Shown: positions 1 through 9,669 of the stretch, piece after piece
Layout: the number at the start of each line of letters is the position of its first letter
How positions within the stretch are numbered: position 1 is the stretch's first letter
DNA from: Flavobacteriaceae bacterium
GTDB lineage: Bacteria; Bacteroidota; Bacteroidia; Flavobacteriales; Flavobacteriaceae
Assembly (NCBI GenBank): GCA_002690805.1
Contig: NZFW01000037.1
Span: 1 to 53,720 of the forward strand
Direction: 5' to 3'
Length of the DNA: 53,720 nucleotides
Made by a program: the position numbers and the translations under genes
Notes under the pieces: generated by a model
Told to the model about the DNA's origin: nothing
What the model saw: only the letters and a program-made list of their open reading frames with translations
Databases searched by the model: none

Positions 1-381
1 ATCATCAATTGAGCTCAACAAGCCAGAAGATTGCATATTTTTGAAAGTTGAATTATCCATAAATAAAGTTCCATATGCTGGAAGTGGTTCAAGAGTTTTT
101 ATTTCTTTCTTCATTTTTTTCCATCCGATATTTTCTTTGTGATATCTATATAATAAATCATTTAACTTAACTAAGCTTTGAAAACTTTTGGACTCATCTC
201 TTGATAAGATTATCGACATATTAATAGAGTCTTGTTTCAAATCATTAATTAGAGATTCAAAATTTTTATTTAGATCTCTTTTTATTGAATAGTTTTCTCT
301 AAAATTATCAGCTAAAAACCCTAAAGAGATAGCCAGGAAAACCATAAAAAAGTCTGATAAATATTTAATTATATTTTTCAT
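1..381 (-). CDS. DUF6090-like membrane protein, 3' end outside window
   Basis: The minus-strand frame opens at ATG 381 and runs off the left edge, giving 127 residues without a stop. It starts MKNIIKYLSDFFMVFLAIS, one hydrophobic helix, followed by a charged, probably coiled-coil stretch (FRENYSIKRDLNKNFESL). This is the layout of the DUF6090 family common in Flavobacteriia: an N-terminal membrane anchor, then a helical periplasmic or cytoplasmic part. The gene at 15328-16056 has the same plan. It is divergent from the lipoprotein gene at 426. The function of the family is unknown. The assignment is by pattern only and the C-terminus cannot be seen. Confidence 0.6.
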   Translation of the reverse strand, partial: MKNIIKYLSDFFMVFLAISLGFLADNFRENYSIKRDLNKNFESLINDLKQDSINMSIILSRDESKSFQSLVKLNDLLYRYHKENIGWKKMKKEIKTLEPLPAYGTLFMDNSTFKNMQSSGLLSSIDD

Positions 382-392
382 GAATATAAATT

Positions 393-400
393 TATATTTG
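393..400 (+). promoter_or_regulatory. -7 promoter element TATATTTG
   Basis: This is a perfect match to the Bacteroidota -7 consensus TAnnTTTG. It lies 25 bases upstream of the ATG at 426, which supports that start over the TTG at 405. No clear TTG -33 element is seen at the usual spacing. Confidence 0.5.
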
Positions 401-425
401 CTTTTTGAAATTAATACTTTTTCTA

Positions 426-929
426 ATGAAAAAAATAATTTATTTTATAATAGTAATCTGTTTCTCAAGCTGCGCAATGACTTTTAATATTGGCTCTGAC
501 AAACAAATAAAGTCAATTTTAAAAAATCGAAAGGACGAAGTCAAGTCTAAAATTGATGAAGCAAATAATCTCTATGAGCTATATTATAATACTGGAAATG
601 CGAAAGGTGTTGCGTCCCTTCACACAAATGATGCTGTGGTAATGCCACCCAATTCAGATTTTAGAGTTGGTAAACAACAAATTGAAGAAGCAATTGCATC
701 TGAAATATCCATGGGTTCTACTAACTTAAATTTTATTCAAACAGATTTAATGGTCAGTGGTAATATTGCATATGAATCTGGAACTTATTCTTTAGAGATC
801 AAACCAAAAGATCAAGAGACTGTTAAGGATTATGGTAAATATATAGTAATCTGGGAAAAGCAAGAAAATGGCAAATGGTTGATGAAAAAAGATATTTGGA
901 ACACTAGTGTTCCTCTCTTAGTTCAATAG
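426..929 (+). CDS. DUF4440/SnoaL-like lipoprotein
   Basis: The protein has 167 residues. The frame is open from a TTG at 405, but the ATG at 426 gives a clean lipoprotein signal (MKKIIYFIIVICFSSC, lipobox FSSC), so 426 is preferred. After the signal comes a small alpha+beta domain typical of the NTF2-like/DUF4440 fold. It has a helical segment with YNTGNAKGVASLHTNDAVVMPP, then VGKQQIEEAI, and a C-terminal sheet ending in KYIVIWEKQENGKWLMKKDIWN. Members of this fold bind small ligands or act as ketosteroid isomerase-like enzymes, but most secreted ones are uncharacterised. The gene is convergent with the large T9SS gene, with an A/T stem-loop between them. Confidence 0.75.
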   Translation: MKKIIYFIIVICFSSCAMTFNIGSDKQIKSILKNRKDEVKSKIDEANNLYELYYNTGNAKGVASLHTNDAVVMPPNSDFRVGKQQIEEAIASEISMGSTNLNFIQTDLMVSGNIAYESGTYSLEIKPKDQETVKDYGKYIVIWEKQENGKWLMKKDIWNTSVPLLVQ

Positions 930-930
930 A

Positions 931-957
931 GTAATTAAAAAATTATTTTTTAATTAT
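931..957. terminator. Bidirectional A/T stem-loop between convergent genes
   Basis: AATTAAAAAA (933-942) and TTTTTTAATT (946-955) form a perfect 10-bp stem with a three-base loop, extended by one T-A pair. It lies between the stop at 929 and the stop of the minus-strand gene at 943, and overlaps the latter. An all-A/T stem is weak, but the A and T runs would serve both directions. Confidence 0.5.
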
Positions 958-3900
958 CTTAAATGATTTACTAACTGTTGGTCCTTCAACGTGAATAATA
1001 TATACCCCATTATTAAAAGAAGACAGGTCCAAATCAACTTTTCTTGAACTAGATACGGCTACTGATCGATCGGAATAACAATAACCGTTAACACCATTAA
1101 TGCTAAGATTTACCTGTGTGTCTTCTCCAGAGACAAATACCTGAACAGATCCACTAGTTGGGTTTGGATAGTATTGAACTTCTTCACTAACAAAAATTTC
1201 TTCAGTATAAACTCCTTGACATTCCTGGTCGGTGTATACCTCAAGCAGGTTGATCCCCGATTTTAATTGAAGTTCAGAAAAGTTAGATTCAATTACTGAT
1301 ATTTTACCATTTAGTCTTATCGTATATCTACTTGATCCACCCATATTAAGCGATAATGATTTTTTGGAAGGATCTACTCTAGAATAAACTGATAATGGTT
1401 GTGGCTGGGTAACATTTAATGTAAAGCATCTGTTAAAGTTAGGTTTTATATCTATCGTAAAACACAATTGATATGACCCTGCACTTAAGTTTTCAAATGC
1501 TTGACTATACCCATTTGAAGTATTAAATACAATTGATTCGTTTGCATTTAAAGTGGCTGTGTAGTTTATTGATTCATCCTGTATTGCAATCTCTATTTTA
1601 CCATTATTTTCATCAACACAAGAAGCTCCAAGTACTCCAACAATAAAGTTATTATTGGATACAATAACCGAAGATGGACAATACCCCCAAAATGGTTTAT
1701 TTTCTTGTGTTAACAATGAGTTTGTTGAAAAAGATTCTGGCTCAGAGGTAATATTTGTGACACACCAGTTTGCTAGGTCTTGATTAAAAACAGAAGCCCC
1801 ACTAAACATTCCATACATATAAGTGACTTTTGAAGTGTCCCATCCTCCTATATCTTGGTCAAATGAAGTTGCATCATAAAACATCCCAAGCATATTAGTT
1901 ACATTTGAGGTATCCCAATTACCTATGTTTTGATTGAAGGAAGTAGATTCAAACATAAAAGACATATCTGTTACATTTGAGGTGTTCCACTCACTAATGT
2001 CTTGATTAAAACTTGAGGCCATACTGAACATTGAACTCATATTGTTGACATTTGAAATATTCCAACTTCCTATATCTTGATTAAATAAAGTTGCTTCAAC
2101 AAACATAGCATACATATCAGTGACATTAGAAGTGTCCCAAAAGTTTATATTTGAATTAAAGGAAATATTTTCTTTAAAAAGCTCACTCATATTAGTAACT
2201 AGTGTGGTACATAGATTAACATTTCCATTTGCTATTTGTTCAGATATGGTTGAATTATCAACTACGGTGTATGTTATCCCCTCAATTTCAGCTGTTTCAC
2301 CAACAAATCCATTAGGACATTTACATGTATTATTTTCAAAATAAATATTCGCAGGTTGAAGAATATCAAGAATTGCATCTCTGTTTAAGTCTGAACAAGA
2401 AGCATCCGATGAATTAATATCTTCATACAATGTGTATGGGTATAGAGTAAGTTCTGATTGATCAATCTGAGTAATAGCTGAAGAAAAAGACATATTTGTT
2501 GAGCTAATTAGATCATTCATCGGATAAAGATCTGGGGAAATACCAACAGATGCAGCCCAATTTTCTGACCATAAATATCCATCACCAATAGCTATAGTCT
2601 TTTTGGAAGGATCAGAAATAAAACTCTTTAATTTCTCCATCTCATTAACAGAAATATTATTTCTTATGTCAATAATCATAACATCATAAATCGAAAGGTC
2701 AGAAGGAAGCCATTCTAAATCATTACTTGTAAAGGTTGACTTGTAATCAATTTCAGCGCCTCTTGATTCAATATTTTCCCAAAAATAACCACGATATTGA
2801 TCAAATAAATCAGAATTAGCACCCGCTGCTAAAACTTTTATGTTATTTAATGTTTTAGATTTTAAATCACAATCCCTTAAAACTATGTGACCTTCTGATG
2901 GTCCCCCCGAAATGGAATAGACTTCATATTTATTATATAAAATTTTAAATCCAACTTCATAATTATATTCACCAGGAATATAAGAAAGAGAAACTTGATT
3001 TGCAGACTCAGGAACTGAAAAAGAAACCATATCAAGACCCCCAGACACCAATTCAATTCTTGATTCCTCTCCATCTACAACTAGTTTAATATACCCACCA
3101 TTCCATCCATCTCCGTAATCATCATGCATAATAATTGTATAATCCCCTGGCAGAGGATTTCCTTCAGGGCTAACTAAACCGCTCTGGCAAACGATAGAGG
3201 ATTCATTCGCTATATAATTTGAAATAAAAGCAATGTTTTCAGAATCTAATATGTTATATGAAATGAAAAACTTACTATCTGATAATGCCATAGTTTGACT
3301 CTCCAGATCTAGACCTATCAAAGTGTTTTTATTTATTCCATTAACCAATGGTAATGGAGAGCATTCATCAATTAAAATATGACTAGACAACGCGAAATCA
3401 AACTTAAGATCATCCACCTTATCTAAGTATGTATTGGTTAATTTTTTTTCAATAGTAAAAGCTTTTTCAATAACAGGTCCCTCCTGTTTGGTTCCATTTT
3501 TTAGATGTATTATTAATTGAAAGTCTATTTCCTTAGTATTTTGATTTACGGGAAATGTTATTTCGAGTGGATTAAGAGCATCATTAATTGTAATCAGATA
3601 ATTGTTTGATATTATTGAGTGCTCGCCATCTAAAACCCACTCATAATAATCTATTTTATCTTTTTCAACATTGGTGTAGCTTGAGAGATTAATTAAATCT
3701 TCGGATGAATACGATTCTTTTTGTACTAGTGGATATGCAAAATATTCCTTTGGCGAAACAACACCATTTTGTTCCCAAACTCCTGCATTAGATGAAAAAT
3801 AAACTTTATTTGTTCCATAAAAAATACCCATTTCCATAATATCAATATAAGGGGGGAGTAATCCTTCAGTGATATCAGTAACCGATTCTTTTTCTACAAG

Positions 3901-6900
3901 ATATATTGCGTCAGGAATATATCCTTCTCCCTCTCCACGCTCAAGTAGTAATGCTGAATCTGTCCCATCTACAGCAATTAATTCTCTTGTAGTATATTCA
4001 TTTGGTATATCAGATATTTCACTAAATGAAATTCCGTTATCATCAGAAAAATATGATTTTTTAGTTGTGCTACTGGATAAAAATAATCTTCCTTTATCAT
4101 TTGTATCAATATTTAAATACCCTAATTGACCAGTAGAGGATGGACTCTGAGAACAATCACCAAGTATGATATTTCCAGGTTGAGGGCCTATTGTACTGTA
4201 GATCTCTGTATTATTATAATAAATTGTAAATCCAATTTCATAATCATAACCTCCAGGAATCCATTCAAAATAAGTCTGATTTGCTGACTCAGGAATTGAA
4301 AAAGAAAAGTCGGATCCTGCTCCCTCTGCAAGAGATATTTGTTGATATACACTTCCATCCACAACTAGTTTTATATATCCACCATTCCACCCATCTCCAT
4401 AAGAATCTGACATGGTCACAAAATAATTTCCAGGCAAAGGATTCCCCTCTGGACTAAATAGAGGTTCTCCCTCAGAACTTATATTATTTGGACAGCCAAA
4501 ACTAAGTGATATTTTTTCCCATGTTATCCCAGAGTCTATTGATTTGTATAAAAAAGAAGTTCCTGCATCTACTTGAGAAGTATTGTAATTATTTCTTTTG
4601 ACAGCATAAATTATATTCGGATTGGTTCTTGAATATTTTACATCAGTAATAATATTACCCTCTGACACATTAAACATAGAAACTGAACCATCATTATCCT
4701 CTTCATCTCCGAAGGAAAATAAAAGAGAAGAAGTCGATCCAAAGTCATTTGATAAATATATCTTGTTGTGTCTTCCAAAGATAACACGATCATAAAATAT
4801 AGGGTGAGTCTCAAAGTCTGATTTATCTACTGAATAATAGGCCTCATTTGGTGCCATGGCCCATGGCGATAGCTCCTTTGGTCTTACATCTAATGAGTCT
4901 GAAATTCTACTCTTCACATACGAATCATCTCCATAACTCATACTAGTACCAATAATATTATTATCTCCCATATTAACATATCCGGTACACTCTTCTACCC
5001 CACGTACAGATTGATATTTACCATCTGGATAAGTAGAATTCATCCCTTTATTTCCATTATGCCAAGTCCCTCCAACAATTATTAATTTAGAGGTTCCTAT
5101 TCCAAATCCATGAAAATCCGTGTCATGAATTCCATCATTTAGAGATGAACTATTTTTTATTGAAGAATTGGATAATTCTCCTGGTAAAGCATCGAATTTT
5201 TGGTTAGTAATTATTTCGAAATTTAAAAGTTCACCAACAGAATTTTCAGGATCTCCTTTATTTGTTATTTCAATTGTCCAGTCGCCATTTGCTGGATTAT
5301 TGTTCAAATCAGGTATGGTGCTCCATTGATCAGGAATATAAGTTCCATTATAAGGTTCAGATGCGCTGTCGCTGTAAATCCAAACAACGTCTTGTGGCGG
5401 ATATGGGTTTGAAGTAAAGGATCCATTAAAGCTGGTTCCACTAAAATTTCCATAATTAATAGCATCTTTTCCCAATACTAAAGTGTACTTTTCACCTGAT
5501 GGGGAAACTAGCCTAATCTCTAAAAGACCAATATTTGGATTTGTAAAATTCAATCTTATTTCCATTTCATCTATTGGAGTCGTATCTTCAATAGAGATAG
5601 TAGCGTTAGTGATTGATGGATTTTGAAATCCTCCTCCCTCTTGAATTTGCATTGGAAAAATACTGTTATTTGAAAAAGTATTTGTTGCCGAGTTTTGAAG
5701 TAGATGTAAGTTTATTCCTCCATCCGAGGCAATATACAATTGATTATCAACAGTTATTAAATCCTGAATATCAACATGACCTATTGAAGGTCTAGTCCAA
5801 GTAGCTCCTCCATCTATTGATTCACTAACTGCTATCCCACCAACCCATACTAGATCTGGGTTATAGTCCGAAACCTCAAGGTCGAAATCATACCATCCTT
5901 GAAAATAATTATTCTCATTTTCACCCCCATATTCATTTCCACATACTAAGCAGGGATTCCCCTCTATGTAGGGCCCTCCAATTTCTCCGGATGGATTAGT
6001 ATTGTTCCATGTTTCTCCTCCATCAGTACTTTTTAAAACACCCAGCCAACCTAAATCTGAAATTGCCTCAGATTCTTGAACATCTCCCAGTAAGGCAACA
6101 TAAACAGTTTCGGGGTTACTTTTTGAGAAAGCTATTTTTGATTTATCAGACATAATGGGGTCTCCATTATCAGAAGTTGGCCAGCCATTACTTTTTTTTG
6201 ACCATGTTAATCCCGAATCAATACTTTTATAAAATTTTGTATATTCTAAATCATCTTTATTAGTTAAATAAATTAATCCCGTTGATTCTTCAACTTGAAA
6301 ATCATAAATATTTCCACTAATTAATAAATTATGTTCGCCACTTTCATCCATATAATACAACCCTTTTTCTAACATTGAATAATAAAGCCTGTTATTGACA
6401 AAATCAATCTTAACAATTTCATTTTGAAACTCAGTTTCAATAAAACTCCAAGTGGAGCCATAATCACTTGAGGAATAAATTCCTCCTCCAAAGGAAAAAT
6501 ATATAATATTATTTAGTTGATCTGCAGTTGTTGTTATATTGCTTGCATCACCTTTATTACTTATTTTATCCGGTGGAGTAATGTTATTCCAAAATGATCC
6601 GCCATTTGAACTAAAATAAACTCCCCCTCCTTCAGTGTAACAAAACATTCTAGTTTTATCTTCAAATACATAAAGACTATAAATATTTCCCTGATATGAT
6701 CTAGTTGGATTTTCAATTGTTGACCAATCACCTGTCATACTAATTGGCCATTTTGGAGTAAAAGAAGCAACATTTTTAGATGTTTTAATTTTTTTTGAAA
6801 GTCTCTTTGTATTGTTAGGTTTAAAAAAATTGTTTTGAAAAGGATTATTAATTTTTCCTTGGCTATCAACTTTATACCTTAACCTAGTAATCTGTCTAAG

Positions 6901-7146
6901 AAAATACTTATAGTTCTGTGTAAAAATATTTTTTTTAAAATCTTGTGTTGAATAAAACTTTTGAAAAGCTAAATTAATATCTTCCAAATCGGGCTCTTCA
7001 CTATACAATAATTTTACCCACTGAGGATGTTTTTTTTCCTTCAATGGGATAGTTTTAAATAGTTCAGGATATTTGGGAGTATATCTCCCCTGAGAAATAA
7101 CAAAAAATGATGAAAAAAGTATTATTAGTGTGAGAAAATTTTTCAT
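943..7146 (-). CDS. Giant T9SS-secreted mosaic protein (BNR propeller, P-domain, BspA repeats)
   Basis: This is a 2067-residue protein with a Sec signal peptide (MKNFLTLIILFSSFFVISQG). About residues 140-480 hold BNR/sortilin-like propeller blades (repeated SxDGGxTW-type motifs such as KSTDGGETW and ESIDGGATW). Residues about 500-650 resemble a proprotein convertase P-domain (LRLVSPSGEKYTL, GDWTIEITNKGDPENSVG). Two copies of a module with NPLPGxY and GDGWNGGYIKLVVDG lie near 885-1000 and 1315-1425. About residues 1650-1805 hold 25-residue BspA/DUF285 repeats (WDTSNVTDMxxMF). The last 75 residues form a type A T9SS sorting domain (YYPNPTSG to FKIIKK), so the protein should be exported by the gliding-associated type IX system and cell-attached or released. 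Its role is probably adhesion or surface binding, which is inference. No catalytic motif was recognised. Confidence 0.85.
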   Translation of the reverse strand: MKNFLTLIILFSSFFVISQGRYTPKYPELFKTIPLKEKKHPQWVKLLYSEEPDLEDINLAFQKFYSTQDFKKNIFTQNYKYFLRQITRLRYKVDSQGKINNPFQNNFFKPNNTKRLSKKIKTSKNVASFTPKWPISMTGDWSTIENPTRSYQGNIYSLYVFEDKTRMFCYTEGGGVYFSSNGGSFWNNITPPDKISNKGDASNITTTADQLNNIIYFSFGGGIYSSSDYGSTWSFIETEFQNEIVKIDFVNNRLYYSMLEKGLYYMDESGEHNLLISGNIYDFQVEESTGLIYLTNKDDLEYTKFYKSIDSGLTWSKKSNGWPTSDNGDPIMSDKSKIAFSKSNPETVYVALLGDVQESEAISDLGWLGVLKSTDGGETWNNTNPSGEIGGPYIEGNPCLVCGNEYGGENENNYFQGWYDFDLEVSDYNPDLVWVGGIAVSESIDGGATWTRPSIGHVDIQDLITVDNQLYIASDGGINLHLLQNSATNTFSNNSIFPMQIQEGGGFQNPSITNATISIEDTTPIDEMEIRLNFTNPNIGLLEIRLVSPSGEKYTLVLGKDAINYGNFSGTSFNGSFTSNPYPPQDVVWIYSDSASEPYNGTYIPDQWSTIPDLNNNPANGDWTIEITNKGDPENSVGELLNFEIITNQKFDALPGELSNSSIKNSSSLNDGIHDTDFHGFGIGTSKLIIVGGTWHNGNKGMNSTYPDGKYQSVRGVEECTGYVNMGDNNIIGTSMSYGDDSYVKSRISDSLDVRPKELSPWAMAPNEAYYSVDKSDFETHPIFYDRVIFGRHNKIYLSNDFGSTSSLLFSFGDEEDNDGSVSMFNVSEGNIITDVKYSRTNPNIIYAVKRNNYNTSQVDAGTSFLYKSIDSGITWEKISLSFGCPNNISSEGEPLFSPEGNPLPGNYFVTMSDSYGDGWNGGYIKLVVDGSVYQQISLAEGAGSDFSFSIPESANQTYFEWIPGGYDYEIGFTIYYNNTEIYSTIGPQPGNIILGDCSQSPSSTGQLGYLNIDTNDKGRLFLSSSTTKKSYFSDDNGISFSEISDIPNEYTTRELIAVDGTDSALLLERGEGEGYIPDAIYLVEKESVTDITEGLLPPYIDIMEMGIFYGTNKVYFSSNAGVWEQNGVVSPKEYFAYPLVQKESYSSEDLINLSSYTNVEKDKIDYYEWVLDGEHSIISNNYLITINDALNPLEITFPVNQNTKEIDFQLIIHLKNGTKQEGPVIEKAFTIEKKLTNTYLDKVDDLKFDFALSSHILIDECSPLPLVNGINKNTLIGLDLESQTMALSDSKFFISYNILDSENIAFISNYIANESSIVCQSGLVSPEGNPLPGDYTIIMHDDYGDGWNGGYIKLVVDGEESRIELVSGGLDMVSFSVPESANQVSLSYIPGEYNYEVGFKILYNKYEVYSISGGPSEGHIVLRDCDLKSKTLNNIKVLAAGANSDLFDQYRGYFWENIESRGAEIDYKSTFTSNDLEWLPSDLSIYDVMIIDIRNNISVNEMEKLKSFISDPSKKTIAIGDGYLWSENWAASVGISPDLYPMNDLISSTNMSFSSAITQIDQSELTLYPYTLYEDINSSDASCSDLNRDAILDILQPANIYFENNTCKCPNGFVGETAEIEGITYTVVDNSTISEQIANGNVNLCTTLVTNMSELFKENISFNSNINFWDTSNVTDMYAMFVEATLFNQDIGSWNISNVNNMSSMFSMASSFNQDISEWNTSNVTDMSFMFESTSFNQNIGNWDTSNVTNMLGMFYDATSFDQDIGGWDTSKVTYMYGMFSGASVFNQDLANWCVTNITSEPESFSTNSLLTQENKPFWGYCPSSVIVSNNNFIVGVLGASCVDENNGKIEIAIQDESINYTATLNANESIVFNTSNGYSQAFENLSAGSYQLCFTIDIKPNFNRCFTLNVTQPQPLSVYSRVDPSKKSLSLNMGGSSRYTIRLNGKISVIESNFSELQLKSGINLLEVYTDQECQGVYTEEIFVSEEVQYYPNPTSGSVQVFVSGEDTQVNLSINGVNGYCYSDRSVAVSSSRKVDLDLSSFNNGVYIIHVEGPTVSKSFKIIKK
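1735..2195 (-). repeat. BspA/DUF285 coding repeats, period about 75 nt
   Basis: About six tandem 25-residue units occur within the T9SS protein, with core WxTSNVTxMxxMFxxAxxFNQDI. At DNA level the units have diverged in third positions, so this is an old protein repeat and not a recent duplication. Such repeats form leucine-rich-like solenoids in surface proteins. Confidence 0.75.
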
Positions 7147-7236
7147 TTTTAAGATAAGCTCTTTACTAAAATACGAATTATAAAGACAGGAAACTATGTT
7201 TTTTTCAAGCCAAATCTTTAATTATATTTATTGCTT

Positions 7237-9663
7237 ATGAAAAAGTATCTAAAAAAATTCTTTCTCTTCTTTTTATTAATTGTAACTGTGGCTTGTATTT
7301 TTATAGGTTTCCATTTTTTAAAATTTAAATCTAATGTTCTAGATTTTGAAGATGATTTTATAACTGACGAGAATATTCCCACAATTATAAAAAATGATGA
7401 AATAACATTTATAGATAGAAATAATAATCAATCGCTAGACATTTACGAAGATGAAAGAGAAGATATTGAAAGAAGAACAATTGATTTATTATCAAGACTA
7501 AGTATTGATGAAAAAATTCATTTATTAAAAGGATCTGGAATGAGATCAGGATTAGGACTTGCTGAAAAGGGAGTCCCTGGGGCAGTTGGAACAATTGTTT
7601 CAACCCCTAGGCTTGGAATTCCGAGCCTATATCTATCTGATGGCCCAGCTGGCTTAAGAATTTCTCCAAAAAGAGAGGGTGAAGAAAAAACATATTATTG
7701 TACTGCTTTTCCAATTGGTACCCTCCTATCCTCAACATGGAACACTGATCTTGTTTTTGAGGTTGGTAATGCAATGGGTAAAGAGGCTTTAAGTTATGGA
7801 ATTGACGTAATTTTAGGTCCTGCTGCAAATATTCATCGAAACCCATTATGTGGAAGAAATTTTGAGTACTATTCAGAAGATCCAATATTAAGTGGATATA
7901 TTGGAGCGGCAATGGTAAATGGTATCGAATCAAACCAAGTAGGAACATCAGTTAAACATTTCATAGCAAATAATCAAGAAACTTCAAGAAATTCAAATAA
8001 TGCGATTATATCCGAAAGAGCTCTTCGTGAAATCTATTTGAAGAGTTTTGAAATAATTGTAAAAAAATCTCAGCCATGGACCATAATGTCCTCTTATAAT
8101 AAAGTCAATGGAGAAGATGTGTCTGAAAGCAAAAGACTATTAACATCGATTTTAAGAAATGAATGGGGTTTTGATGGTGTTGTAATGACTGATTGGTTCG
8201 GAGGACATAATGCTAAAAATCAAATTAGTTCTGGAAATGACCTTCTTGAGCCAGGGACAAAAGCACAGTGGGATGAATTAAAAAAAGCTTATAAAGACAA
8301 AAGCTTAACAATCAAGGAAATAGATACTGCAGCAAAAAGAATTTTGAAATTAATATTAAAATCAAACAAATTTAAAAATTACAATTTTGACAATAATCCT
8401 GACCTTTTAGGACATGCAGAAATAAGTAGAAAGTCTGCATCAGAAGGAATGGTTCTTTTGAAAAATGAAAACTTGCTTCCTTTAAAAGAAATCAAAAATA
8501 TTGCATTAATCGGATCTACATCATTTGATTTTATTTCCGGGGGAACTGGTTCAGGTGATGTTGAAGAAGCTTATAGTGTATCATTAAAAGAAGCTCTTAT
8601 AAACTCTAATTATAAAATAAACGATACTAGTTTAAAAATTTTTCAAAATCATTTTTTAGAAAATGAATCTTCCTTTAAAAAGTATGAAGGTGCATTAGGA
8701 ACTATTATGGGTATGATAAACCCTTATACCCCACCTGAAATTGACTATCCTTTGGTCTCTATAAAAGAAATGGCAAAATCATCAGATATAGCAATTGTAA
8801 CTATTGGAAGAAATAGTGGTGAAGGAGTAGATCGTGTCGAAGCTGATGACTTTTTATTATCAAAGACAGAGCTAGAAATGATTAAAACAACTAGTGAACA
8901 GTTCAGATCAACGGGAAAAAAAGTAATTGTTGTATTAAATATTGGTGGTGTTATAGAAACAAATTCATGGAAAAAATATGCTGATTCAATCATCATTGCA
9001 TGGCAAGGTGGACAGGAGGGAGGAAATGCAGTAGTTGATATTTTAACTGGAAAAGTAAATCCCAGCGGGAAGCTTCCAATGACATTTCCTGTTAAATTGA
9101 ATGACCACTACTCCTCTTTAAATTTTCCAATGGATGGTGACCCTCTTGACTTGAGTTCATTATTTATTAGAAATGAGGAAAAAACAAAAAGTAAACAAGA
9201 AAAAAATAAAGATTTCACAATATACGAAGAGGGAATCTATGTAGGCTATAGGCACTTTGATAAAAAAGATCTTGATGTCTCCTATCCTTTTGGCTTTGGC
9301 CTCTCATACACTAATTTTGATTACTCAGACTTAAAAGTATTCAAAGATGATGAGTCAAAATCTATTAATGTTTCATTGAAAATTACAAATACTGGAAACT
9401 ATTCAGGTAAAGAAATTGTACAACTCTATATCTCAAAAATTAATAGTAAGATTGACAGACCAAAAAAAGAATTGAAAGGTTTTGCTAAAACACCTATTCT
9501 GGTGCAAAAAGAATCGAAAATTATTGATTTTAATATTCCTGTATCTGAGCTCTCATATTGGAATGAAAGTACTAATAGCTGGAAATTAGAGTCGGGTAGT
9601 TATGTCATAAAAATAGGTTCCTCATCAAGAAATATTAAACTTAATCATTATATAGATTTGTAG
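7237..9663 (+). CDS. Glycoside hydrolase family 3 (beta-glucosidase type)
   Basis: The protein has 808 residues from ATG 7237; a TTG two codons upstream is less likely. The N-terminus (MKKYLKKFFLFFLLIVTVAC) is a signal or anchor with a possible lipobox Cys. GH3 N-terminal barrel motifs are clear: DGPAGLRIS, GRNFEYYSEDP, KHFIANNQET and VVMTDWFGG, whose Asp (about residue 319) is the expected nucleophile. The C-terminal domain has SGEGVDR with Glu about residue 529, the likely acid/base, and a final fibronectin-III-like domain (LKITNTGNYSGKEIVQLYIS). Members hydrolyse beta-glucosides or xylosides from the non-reducing end. A calcium-loop-like stretch (DRNNNQSLDIYEDE, near residue 60) precedes the barrel. 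The gene is followed after 6 bases by a PLP enzyme. The sugar specificity cannot be read from sequence. Confidence 0.9.
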   Translation: MKKYLKKFFLFFLLIVTVACIFIGFHFLKFKSNVLDFEDDFITDENIPTIIKNDEITFIDRNNNQSLDIYEDEREDIERRTIDLLSRLSIDEKIHLLKGSGMRSGLGLAEKGVPGAVGTIVSTPRLGIPSLYLSDGPAGLRISPKREGEEKTYYCTAFPIGTLLSSTWNTDLVFEVGNAMGKEALSYGIDVILGPAANIHRNPLCGRNFEYYSEDPILSGYIGAAMVNGIESNQVGTSVKHFIANNQETSRNSNNAIISERALREIYLKSFEIIVKKSQPWTIMSSYNKVNGEDVSESKRLLTSILRNEWGFDGVVMTDWFGGHNAKNQISSGNDLLEPGTKAQWDELKKAYKDKSLTIKEIDTAAKRILKLILKSNKFKNYNFDNNPDLLGHAEISRKSASEGMVLLKNENLLPLKEIKNIALIGSTSFDFISGGTGSGDVEEAYSVSLKEALINSNYKINDTSLKIFQNHFLENESSFKKYEGALGTIMGMINPYTPPEIDYPLVSIKEMAKSSDIAIVTIGRNSGEGVDRVEADDFLLSKTELEMIKTTSEQFRSTGKKVIVVLNIGGVIETNSWKKYADSIIIAWQGGQEGGNAVVDILTGKVNPSGKLPMTFPVKLNDHYSSLNFPMDGDPLDLSSLFIRNEEKTKSKQEKNKDFTIYEEGIYVGYRHFDKKDLDVSYPFGFGLSYTNFDYSDLKVFKDDESKSINVSLKITNTGNYSGKEIVQLYISKINSKIDRPKKELKGFAKTPILVQKESKIIDFNIPVSELSYWNESTNSWKLESGSYVIKIGSSSRNIKLNHYIDL

Positions 9664-9669
9664 ACAACA

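Noticed and set aside
1735-2195. Regular repeats of about 75 nt that at first look like a repeat array or CRISPR
   Set aside because: The repeats are in frame within the T9SS protein and encode BspA/DUF285 units; they have no constant repeat with unique spacers.
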